Source of the DNA: JBHJOF01 sp050330055
Lineage (GTDB): Bacteria > Pseudomonadota > Alphaproteobacteria > Kiloniellales > JAKSDN01
Reading direction: 5' to 3'
NCBI GenBank assembly: GCA_050330055.1
Contig: JBHJOF010000310.1
Coordinates: 1-18,102 of the forward strand
Length of the DNA stretch: 18,102 nt
Shown: piece after piece, positions 8,955 to 15,115 of the stretch
Numbering within the stretch: position 1 is the first letter of the stretch
Layout of the letters: every line of letters starts with the position of its first letter
The notes under the pieces: generated by a model
The model's database searches: none
What the model was told of the DNA's origin: nothing
The model's input: the letters and a program-made list of their open reading frames with translations, nothing else
Translations under genes and position numbers: made by a program

Positions 8955-9875
8955 CTAAGCGTCCTCGGCCGTCAAACGCGCGGGGAAGCCGGGCGCGCGC
9001 AGTTCTTCGCCAAGCGCGTCCTCCAGCAGCTTGACCACCTTGGGCGACCAGGCGTCGCCGCCGTAGTGCTGGCGCGCCTCGATGAAGAGCTGCTCGGTCA
9101 CGCCGGCCAGCTTCAGGGGCACGCCGAAGTCGCGGCCCATTTGTGTCGCGAAGCCGATGTCCTTGCAGGCCAGGTCCATCGTGAAGCCGATGTCGTAGCT
9201 GCCGTTCAGGATCACCTGGCTCTCGGTCTCGTGCACGAAGGAGTTGCCGGAGCTGGCGCGGATCGCCTCGAAGGCCTGGCGCAGATCGAGCCCGCCGCGC
9301 TTGGCAAGCATCAGTGCCTCACCGGCCGCCACGAGATGGATGAAGGCGAGCATGTTGGTGATGACCTTGATGATCGAGGCCTGGCCCAGCGCGCCCATGT
9401 GGAAGACCCGGCCGCCCATCGCCTCGAAGGCTGGCAGGTGGCGCTTGTAGGCCGCCTCGCCGCCGCCGACCAGCACCGTGATCTCGCCGGCCGCGGCGCG
9501 GTGCACGCCGCCGGTGACCGGCGCCTCCAGCACGGCGACGCCGCGCGCCTCGGCGATTGCGGCCAGGCGCCGCAGCTCGTGCAGGTCGGTGGTGCTCATC
9601 TCGATCCAGGCGCCGCCGCGCGGAATCGCTTCGAGCGCGCCCTGCGCCCCCGTCATGACGGCCGTCGAGGCGGCCGGCGACGGCAGGCAGGTGATCAGGC
9701 TGCCGCTCGCCTCGGCCGCCGCGCGCGGGCTCTCGGCCCAGGCGGCGCCGGCCTCGAGCAGAGCCGCAGCCGCGTCGCGTTTCAGATCATGCACCGTCAC
9801 CTCGAAGCCGCCGCGAAGCAGGCTGGCGGCCAGGTGGGCGCCCAGGTTGCCCATGCCGATGAAGCCGTAATGCAT
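8955..9875 (-). CDS. 3-hydroxyisobutyrate/6-phosphogluconate dehydrogenase-family oxidoreductase
   Basis: 306 residues. The Rossmann motif is GFIGMGNLG (4-12), followed by the family's LPSPAAS loop, EAPVTGG (118-123; usually SGG, here Thr), and catalytic Lys170 with Asn174 in GQASIIKVITNMLAF. The C-terminal helical domain includes AGEALMLAKRGGLDLRQAFEAI. Family members oxidise beta-hydroxyacids such as 3-hydroxyisobutyrate, tartronate semialdehyde, L-threonate or glycerate-type compounds with NAD(P). A same-frame extension upstream, antisense-like and running through the neighbouring gene, is spurious; the ATG at 9875 has GGAAGGGCAGGGG before it. It follows the enolase-superfamily gene by 20 bases, and probably acts in the same catabolic route. 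Confidence 0.85.
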   Translation of the reverse strand: MHYGFIGMGNLGAHLAASLLRGGFEVTVHDLKRDAAAALLEAGAAWAESPRAAAEASGSLITCLPSPAASTAVMTGAQGALEAIPRGGAWIEMSTTDLHELRRLAAIAEARGVAVLEAPVTGGVHRAAAGEITVLVGGGEAAYKRHLPAFEAMGGRVFHMGALGQASIIKVITNMLAFIHLVAAGEALMLAKRGGLDLRQAFEAIRASSGNSFVHETESQVILNGSYDIGFTMDLACKDIGFATQMGRDFGVPLKLAGVTEQLFIEARQHYGGDAWSPKVVKLLEDALGEELRAPGFPARLTAEDA

Positions 9876-9895
9876 GGCCCCTGCCCTTCCGCCGG

Positions 9896-11086
9896 TTACA
9901 ATGGGTTTTGGCCCATCTCCAGGTGCAGCGCCGTGCCCTCGTAGGGATGGGCGAGTGCCACCTCCTCGTTCAGCTCGACGCCGAGGCCGGGCGCGTCCGG
10001 CGGGATGACGTAGCCCTCCTCCCAGCGGATCGGCTGTTTCAAGATCTCGGCGTGGAAGCCGCCCCAGGTCTGGATCGATTCGAGGATCAGGAAGTTGGGC
10101 GAGCAGGCGCTGATCTGAATGTTGGCGGCGCCTTCGATCGGTCCGCAGTAGAGGTGCGGCGCGATTTGCGCGTAGTGCGCCTCGGCCATACCGGCGATCT
10201 TCTTGGCCTCCAGCAGACCGCCGACGCGGCCGAGCGCCATCTGCAGGATCGAAGCGGCACCGGTCTCCAGCACGCGGGCGAACTCGTACTTGGTGGCGAG
10301 GCGCTCGCCGGTCGCGATCGGGATCGTGGTCTGGCGCGCCACCTTGGCCATCTCCTCCGGCATCTCGGGCGGCGTCGGCTCCTCGAACCACAGCGGGTCG
10401 TAGGGCTCCAGGCGCTTGGCCAGGCGAATGGCGCCGGAGGCGGTGAACTGGCCGTGCGTGCCGAACAGCAGGTCGGCCTTGCTGCCGACCGCCTCGCGCA
10501 GCTTGCGCACGAAGGTCTCGGACAGCTCGAGCCGTTCCAGCGACGGTTGCCTCGGATCGAAGGCCGTGTAGGGGCCTGCCGGATCGAACTTTACCGCGGT
10601 GAAGCCCTGCGCCACGCACTCGGCGGCACGCTGAGCCGAGAGATCGGGATCGGCATAAAGGCCCTCGTCTTCGCCGCGCGCGAAATCGGGATAGAGATAG
10701 GTGTAGCTGCGCAGGCGCTCGTGCACCTTGCCGCCGAGCAGCTCGTAGACCGGCTTGTCGACCGCCTTGCCGACGATGTCCCAGCAGGCCATCTCGATGC
10801 CGCTCAAGACGCTGACCAGCGTCAGATCGGGACGCAGCGTGTAGCCGGAGCCATAGGCGCGGCGCCAGAGGCGCTCGATGTGAAAGGGATCGGCCCCGAT
10901 CACGTGGCGCTCGCAGAGGTCCTCGACCATGCGCGCCACGACGTGCGGCCCGAAGGTGGCGGCATAGACCTCGCCGACGCCCTCGACGCCGCAAGCCGTG
11001 GTCAGCTTCAGGAAGATGAAATAGCGGCCGCCGAAATGCGGCGGCGGATTGCCGACCACGAAAGTCTTGACCGAGGCTATCTTCAC
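9896..11086 (-). CDS. enolase-superfamily protein, mandelate racemase/sugar-acid dehydratase type
   Basis: 396 residues: an N-terminal capping domain (about 1-125) and a TIM-barrel. Visible elements are KFD (166-168), FEEP (234-237), GERL (260-263), PHLYCGP with the likely catalytic His311, and ILESIQ with Glu336. These match sugar-acid dehydratases such as galactonate dehydratase. Two expected residues are changed: the Asp metal ligand usually in DFHG-like text is replaced in FGTHGQF (208-214), and the Asp of the His-Asp dyad (usually QPD...GG) is Ala in LQMALGRVGG. The start is GTG at 11086 after GAGGGGGAAG. Its position between alcohol and hydroxyacid dehydrogenases suggests acid-sugar catabolism; the reaction is unknown. 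Confidence 0.82.
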   Translation of the reverse strand: MKIASVKTFVVGNPPPHFGGRYFIFLKLTTACGVEGVGEVYAATFGPHVVARMVEDLCERHVIGADPFHIERLWRRAYGSGYTLRPDLTLVSVLSGIEMACWDIVGKAVDKPVYELLGGKVHERLRSYTYLYPDFARGEDEGLYADPDLSAQRAAECVAQGFTAVKFDPAGPYTAFDPRQPSLERLELSETFVRKLREAVGSKADLLFGTHGQFTASGAIRLAKRLEPYDPLWFEEPTPPEMPEEMAKVARQTTIPIATGERLATKYEFARVLETGAASILQMALGRVGGLLEAKKIAGMAEAHYAQIAPHLYCGPIEGAANIQISACSPNFLILESIQTWGGFHAEILKQPIRWEEGYVIPPDAPGLGVELNEEVALAHPYEGTALHLEMGQNPL

Positions 11087-11107
11087 GAGGCTTCCCCCTC
11101 TTCGCGC

Positions 11108-11215
11108 TTACAGCTTGGCAGTCATGCTCTTGGTTCTGCAGTAGGCGCGCAAGCCTTCCAGGCCCTTTTCCCGTCCAAAACCCGACATCTTGGTGCCCCC
11201 GAAGCGACGGGAAGG
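11108..11215 (-). pseudogene. C-terminal remnant of an aldehyde dehydrogenase
   Basis: In the gap between the alcohol dehydrogenase stop and the enolase-superfamily start, one minus-strand frame reads FGGTKMSGFGREKGLEG, then LRAYCRTKSMTAKL and a TAA stop at 11110-11108. This is the conserved tail of NAD-dependent aldehyde dehydrogenases (FGG.K.SG.GRE.G...L..Y...K). Homology fades just upstream of FGG, where the frame meets the alcohol dehydrogenase stop. The other roughly 450 residues, including the catalytic Cys and Glu, are absent, so this is a deletion remnant. An aldehyde dehydrogenase probably once stood between the two genes, consistent with an alcohol-to-aldehyde-to-acid route. Confidence 0.8.
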
Positions 11216-11216
11216 G

Positions 11217-12296
11217 CTAGAAGACGATCACGTTGCGCAGCGCCTCGCCGCGGTTGACCGCGGCCATGGCCTCGTTGATCTGCTCGAGCGGATAGCGTCC
11301 GGTGATCAGCTCGTCGAGCTTCAGGCGCTTCTGCTTGTAGAGCCCGATCAGCATGGGGATGTCGACCTGGATGTGGCTGTCGCCCATCTTGCTGCCAAGG
11401 ATGCGCTGGCCCTCGTTGGCGATGGTGCCGGGATCGATCTCGGACATCACGCCAGTGGCCGGCATGCCGACCAGCACCACGGCGCCGGTCCGGCACATCA
11501 TGCCGTAGGCCTGGTCGAAGGCCGGCTTGACGCCGACGGTGACGAAGACATAGTCGGCGCCGCGCCCCTCGGTCAGCGCCCGCACCGCCGCAATAGCGTC
11601 CTCGCGCGTGCTGTTGACGCCGTGGGTCGCGCCGAAGCGCCGGGCCGCTGCCAGCTTGGCGTCGGCGATGTCGAGCGCGATCACGCTCCTGGCGCCGACG
11701 ATGGCTGCACCCTGGATGGCGTTGAGCCCGACGCCGCCGGCGCCGATCACCACCACGTTCGAGCCGGCGCGCACCCGCGCCGTATTGACCACGGCGCCCA
11801 GGCCGGTAATGACGCCGCAGGCGAGCAGCGAGGCGGCGTCGAAGGGCACCTCGCGGTCGATCGCCACGACCTGCGAGTGATGCACCACGACCTGCTCGGC
11901 GAAGGCGCCGGTGCGCAGGCCGTGCGTGATCGCGTCTCCCTTGCCGTCGCTGAGCGGGCTCGCCTCGTCGAGCGGGAAGCTGGCCTCGCAGGTGGTCGGC
12001 GAGCCGTGGCTGCAGCCGTGACACTGGCCGCAGGAGCGGATCAGAGTCACCACCACGTGGTCGCCCGGCTTCACCGAGCGTACGCCTTGCCCGACAGCCT
12101 CGACGACGCCGGCCGCCTCGTGGCCGTAGACGGCGGGCAGGCGGCCGCCCCAGGCGCCCTCGACGAAGAAGATGTCGCTGTGGCAGATGGCGCAGGCCTT
12201 GATGCGGACCTGGACCTCGCCCTCGTTGGGCGCGGCCAGCGCCAGCTCCTCGATCACCAGAGGCTGGCCGAAGGCGCGGCAGACGGCGGCTTTCAC
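11217..12296 (-). CDS. zinc-dependent alcohol dehydrogenase (MDR family)
   Basis: 359 residues. The catalytic zinc ligands appear as Cys38 (AICHSD), His59 with Glu60 (GHEAAG) and Cys160 (LLACGV). The structural zinc site has four Cys at 89, 92, 95 and 103 (CGQCHGCSHGSPTTC). The NAD-binding motif is GAGGVG (185-190), followed by an acidic residue after the second strand (ALDIADAK), favouring NAD+ over NADP+. It resembles class III-like and aryl/primary alcohol dehydrogenases of Zn type; the substrate is not determinable. The GTG start at 12296 is supported by AAGGAGG. It is first in the minus-strand catabolic cluster and is transcribed away from the LysR gene, which may regulate it. Confidence 0.9.
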   Translation of the reverse strand: MKAAVCRAFGQPLVIEELALAAPNEGEVQVRIKACAICHSDIFFVEGAWGGRLPAVYGHEAAGVVEAVGQGVRSVKPGDHVVVTLIRSCGQCHGCSHGSPTTCEASFPLDEASPLSDGKGDAITHGLRTGAFAEQVVVHHSQVVAIDREVPFDAASLLACGVITGLGAVVNTARVRAGSNVVVIGAGGVGLNAIQGAAIVGARSVIALDIADAKLAAARRFGATHGVNSTREDAIAAVRALTEGRGADYVFVTVGVKPAFDQAYGMMCRTGAVVLVGMPATGVMSEIDPGTIANEGQRILGSKMGDSHIQVDIPMLIGLYKQKRLKLDELITGRYPLEQINEAMAAVNRGEALRNVIVF

Positions 12297-12632
12297 GGGG
12301 ATTCCTCCTTGTGGGCCTCACCCGGCCCCACTTCAAAGCGCTGGATTGTTGGATTCCCCATGCCCAAAGACAAGCGAAGGATTATGGTGCTTAGACCCAA
12401 GTCGACTAGGGTCTTGCCTCTAATGCCAGACCGCCCTTAGAGGCGGCCAGCGGTTGCCCATGCTTGCGGGCCAAGGCCTGCTACTTCGTGCACGAGACGC
12501 TCGCTTCGCGAGCTCCTCAGCATGAGGTAAGCGTTTGAAACTACGACGACCTCATCCTGAGGAGCCGCCGCAGGCGGCGACTCGAAGGATGGGCCGCAGG
12601 ACTAACCGACAACGGCCGCTGGTCCCCATGCC
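12297..12632. other. 336-base divergent intergenic region with a palindrome and a repeat element
   Basis: No gene is seen. It should hold the promoters of the alcohol dehydrogenase cluster (-) and lysR (+). An imperfect 22-base palindrome at 12393-12414, AGACCCAAGTCGACTAGGGTCT, has a perfect AGTCGACT core and a single A/A mismatch per arm; it is the best operator candidate. CCGCC...GGCGG follows at about 12430-12445. The part nearest lysR is taken up by a copy of the TTCGA/CTCAGGAT repeat. Confidence 0.6.
12489..12592. repeat. composite palindromic intergenic repeat (TTCGA...CTCAGGAT family), copy 2
   Basis: GCTCCTCAGCATGAGGT (12512-12528) is the inverted repeat of 12549-12565 with one mismatch. 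Outside these arms each side has its own hairpin: GCTCGC-TTC-GCGAGC on the left, CGCCGC-AG-GCGGCG on the right. The right border ACTCGAAGGATGG and the CTCAG(G/C)ATGAGG words match the borders of the element at 2287-2400. The left border is more diverged. It lies immediately upstream of lysR, so the gene's promoter may lie inside or before it. Confidence 0.72.
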
Positions 12633-13526
12633 ATGAGCTACCGTCTTCCGCCCCTGCAGTGGCTGCGCAGCTTCGAGGCGGCCGCGCGCCACCTGAGCTT
12701 CACGGGGGCCGGCCGCGAGCTCGGCCTGACCCAGACCGCCGTCAGCCAGCAGATCCGCTCGCTCGAGGCCAAGCTCGGCTTCCAGCTCTTCGAGCGGCTG
12801 CCGCGCGGCCTGCGCCTGACCGACATGGGCGGCGCCTACCTGCCCTCGATCCGCCGCGCCTTCGACGAACTCTCGGTCTCGACCCTGGGCCTGTTCGGCC
12901 ACAGCGACCCCGAGGCCCTCACCGTCCGCGCGCCGGTCTCCTTCGCCGTGCTGTGGCTGGCGCCGCGCCTGCCGCGCTTCCGCGCCAGCTATCCCCGGAT
13001 CAGCCTCCGCCTCTTCTCGTCGATCTGGGCCGACGCGCTGGCCGACGAGCTGACTGACATCGACATCCGCTTCGGCAGCGGCCTTTGGCCCGGCTTCGAG
13101 GCGACCCTGATCAGCCAGGACGGCGCCCGTGTCGTCTGCCACCGCGACGTCGGCCGCCAGAAAGCGGTGCCGGCACGCATTTCCGAAATTCTGGAGGGCA
13201 ACCTGATCCACGTCATGGGCGTCGAGGACCTCTGGGCCCGATTCCAGCAGGCGACCGGAGCCACGGTGAGCGGCCGCAAGGCCGGTACCTGGGTCGACAC
13301 CTCGCTGGCGGCGCTTGAGCTGGTGGCGGCCGGCGCCGGCTCGGCCCTGATTCTGCGCTCCTATGTCGCGCGCTTTGCGGAAAGCAGGCCGCTCTGGTCG
13401 CCGCTCGACCTCGAGCTGGCGCTCGACCAGGCCCACTACCTGCTGGTGCCGAGCGGCCGCACCCAGGTCAAGCCCGAGGCCCTGTTGTTCCGCGACTGGC
13501 TGCTGGAGGAGGCGCGGACGACATGA
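12633..13526 (+). CDS. LysR-family transcriptional regulator (GcvA-like)
   Basis: 297 residues. The winged helix-turn-helix (about 5-65) reads PLQWLRSFEAAARHLSFTGA, GRELGLTQTAVSQQIRSLEA and FQLFERLPRGLRLTDMG, typical of the GcvA-like branch of LysR proteins. The rest is the two-lobed effector-binding domain, with FRASYPRISLRLFSS and the IDIRFGSG stretch in which GcvA-like members place ligand-contact residues. These proteins act as tetramers and usually control a divergent target. Here the divergent neighbour is the alcohol dehydrogenase cluster, so that is the likely target. The ATG has no strong Shine-Dalgarno, but the protein start matches family length. Confidence 0.9.
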   Translation: MSYRLPPLQWLRSFEAAARHLSFTGAGRELGLTQTAVSQQIRSLEAKLGFQLFERLPRGLRLTDMGGAYLPSIRRAFDELSVSTLGLFGHSDPEALTVRAPVSFAVLWLAPRLPRFRASYPRISLRLFSSIWADALADELTDIDIRFGSGLWPGFEATLISQDGARVVCHRDVGRQKAVPARISEILEGNLIHVMGVEDLWARFQQATGATVSGRKAGTWVDTSLAALELVAAGAGSALILRSYVARFAESRPLWSPLDLELALDQAHYLLVPSGRTQVKPEALLFRDWLLEEARTT

Positions 13527-13559
13527 ACTCTGTGCCTGTCAAGTGGCAGCGGGAAATTA

Positions 13560-13606
13560 CCGGGTCGCCGCGGGGGGATATGGGGGGCAAGAAGGCGGCG
13601 ACCCGG
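13560..13606. terminator. bidirectional hairpin with G-rich loop between lysR and fasciclin gene
   Basis: CCGGGTCGCCGC (13560-13571) pairs perfectly with GCGGCGACCCGG (13595-13606). The 23-base loop carries two runs of G (GGGGG before ATAT, GGGGGG after). It lies in the 93-base gap between convergent genes and has no T tract on either side, so a role as a terminator is likely but not certain. Confidence 0.6.
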
Positions 13607-13619
13607 CCAGTGTCCGCTA

Positions 13620-14120
13620 TCAGCTCTTCGGCGGCAGGATGACGCTGTCGATGACGTGGATGACGCCGTTCGACGCATCGATGTCAGGCATGGTGACCTT
13701 GGCGTCGTTGATCATCACGCTGTCGGCCTTCACACGAACGCCTAACATCTCGCCGTTCACCGTCTTGGCTTGCTTCAGCTTGACGACGTCCGCCGCCATC
13801 ACCTCGCCCGGCACCACGTGGTAGGTCAGGATCGCGACCAGCTGGTCCTTGTTCTCCGGCTTCAGCAGATTGTCGACCGTTCCGGCAGGCAGCTTGGCGA
13901 AGGCTTCGTCGGTGGGGGCGAAGACGGTGAAGGGGCCGGGGCCCTTCAATGTCTCGACCAGGCCGGCCGCGTTGAGTGCGGCGGCCAGGGTCTCGAACTG
14001 GCCGGCAGACACCGCGGTGTCGACGATATCCTTGTCGGCGGCCTGCGCGCTCATGGCGCCGACCGTCAGTCCCATGGCAGTCGCCGCGGCGACGGCCAGA
14101 TTTGCAATCCTCTGATTCAT
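13620..14120 (-). CDS. secreted fasciclin (FAS1) domain protein
   Basis: A 166-residue precursor. The signal peptide (1-27) ends AMSAQA before ADKDIVDTAV. One FAS1 domain fills the rest: the H1 motif FTVFAPTDEAFAKLP (about 64-78), the YHVVPG motif (100-105), and the H2-like NGVIHVIDSVILPP at the C-terminus. Bacterial FAS1 proteins are periplasmic or surface adhesion-type proteins of largely undefined role, often induced by stress or linked to biofilms. The ATG at 14120, with GGAG about ten bases upstream, is preferred over an extended frame reaching 14372, whose first 84 residues show no signal peptide or homology. The gene is divergent from the HTH-cupin regulator. Confidence 0.92.
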   Translation of the reverse strand: MNQRIANLAVAAATAMGLTVGAMSAQAADKDIVDTAVSAGQFETLAAALNAAGLVETLKGPGPFTVFAPTDEAFAKLPAGTVDNLLKPENKDQLVAILTYHVVPGEVMAADVVKLKQAKTVNGEMLGVRVKADSVMINDAKVTMPDIDASNGVIHVIDSVILPPKS

Positions 14121-14370
14121 GTCTATTGCTCCATAGCCTCGTGTTGATGACTGGCCGGACAGGCCCGGCCTCGCGTCGATTTGGCCAAGCGAAGTCAACT
14201 CGCAGGCGATCGCCAGTCGGTCGAGCCGAGCTTTGCGTCGCTGCGATCGTGCATATAGGTCAAAGGAGTTTGCGGAGCATACACATTTTCGTGATGAGCA
14301 ATCTTGTTTTATCCATGTTAAAAAATGGCCTTGACCCTTTGTGCTTGAGTGAAAGAAAGGGGGGCGAGCC
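14121..14370. promoter_or_regulatory. divergent promoter region of fasciclin and HTH-cupin genes
   Basis: 250 bases with no gene. Its right part (about 14255-14350) is clearly richer in A+T than the surroundings, with TTGTTTTATCC and TTAAAAAATGG, as expected of promoters in a GC-rich genome. I could not assign -35/-10 pairs with confidence for either gene. Confidence 0.5.
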
Positions 14371-14955
14371 ATGCTATCCGAGACACTGGTGGACGGACTG
14401 GCGCGCTACAGAATCGGTCAGAAGGTCCGGACGTTGCGCCAGGAAAAGAAGCTGGGGCTGGTACAACTTGGCGAGCATAGCGGCCTGTCGCCGGCCATGC
14501 TGTCCAGGATCGAACGCGGCCAGCTTTTCCCGACGCTGCCGACACTGCTGCGGATCGCGCTCGTCTTCGGCGTCGGGCTCGAGCACTTTTTCGTCGATGA
14601 CGGCCAGGGGCCGTCGGTCACGGTGATCAGAAAGAAGGATCGGCTGCGCCTGCCAGACCGGCCAGGCGCGGCGCAGCCTTCCTACTACTTCGAAAGCCTC
14701 GACTTCCCGGTGACCGACCGCAAGATGGAGGCCTACCACGCTGAATTTCCGGCGCAATCTGAACCATCAGAGCCGCATCAGCATGACGGCGAGGAACTCA
14801 TCTACGTGTTGAAGGGCCAGCTCGTCGTCAACGTCGATGGTGAAGACTTCGCGCTGGACGAAGGCGACGCTATGCACTTCGATTCGAGCGCTCCGCACAG
14901 CTACCGGCGGCGCAGGCAGTCGGCCTGCTCGGCGATCGTGGTGGTGTCATCCTAA
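14371..14955 (+). CDS. HTH-cupin transcriptional regulator (XRE family with cupin_2 domain)
   Basis: 194 residues. An XRE helix-turn-helix occupies about 15-70 (IGQKVRTLRQEKKLGLVQLG, HSGLSPAMLSRIERGQLFPT). A C-terminal cupin barrel (about 125-192) has His136 and His138 (PHQHDGEELIYVLKGQL), Glu142 and His176 (SSAPHSYRR), the usual metal or ligand pocket. PuuR-like members of this family repress amine, sugar or stress genes and respond to a small ligand bound in the cupin. The ATG is preceded by AAGGGGGG. It is transcribed away from the fasciclin gene and may control it; the ligand is unknown. Confidence 0.9.
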   Translation: MLSETLVDGLARYRIGQKVRTLRQEKKLGLVQLGEHSGLSPAMLSRIERGQLFPTLPTLLRIALVFGVGLEHFFVDDGQGPSVTVIRKKDRLRLPDRPGAAQPSYYFESLDFPVTDRKMEAYHAEFPAQSEPSEPHQHDGEELIYVLKGQLVVNVDGEDFALDEGDAMHFDSSAPHSYRRRRQSACSAIVVVSS

Positions 14956-14997
14956 GTCGGCCCGGTATCGCCATGTGTTAACAGTCTTCCTTCACTG

Positions 14998-15005
14998 ATG
15001 GTTAA
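14998..15005. promoter_or_regulatory. possible CtrA half-site upstream of the histidine kinase
   Basis: ATGGTTAA is the reverse complement of TTAACCAT, the 8-base CtrA half-site type known in alphaproteobacteria. Another TTAA lies at 14979-14982, but the spacing is not the classical 7 bases. Weak evidence, in the 160-base gap before the kinase. Confidence 0.2.
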
Positions 15006-15115
15006 CGCATCAAACACTAGATTGCCGGCTGACTGGGCCTGACGCAGTCCCAGCCGATGATCGGGGGCCGACGATCTGGACGATCTGTTTGTTTTTGTTA
15101 GGATAGTTATCACCG

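Noticed and set aside
9876..10994. A 679-codon frame fusing an Arg-rich segment to the hydroxyisobutyrate-dehydrogenase-like protein
   Set aside because: The upstream part is another reading frame of the enolase-superfamily gene. The Rossmann start at 9875 has its own ribosome site.
9908..12440. Long plus-strand open frames (about 449 and 416 codons) opposite the enolase-superfamily and alcohol dehydrogenase genes
   Set aside because: Compositionally odd translations with no recognisable motifs; they are antisense shadows of well-supported genes.
14121..14372. N-terminal extension of the fasciclin protein to 14372
   Set aside because: The added residues have no homology or signal peptide, whereas the ATG at 14120 begins a standard signal sequence.
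15023..15050. GACTG...CAGTC / CTGGG...CCCAG hairpin after the HTH-cupin gene as a terminator
   Set aside because: Competing short stems with bulges and no T tract; not strong enough to call.
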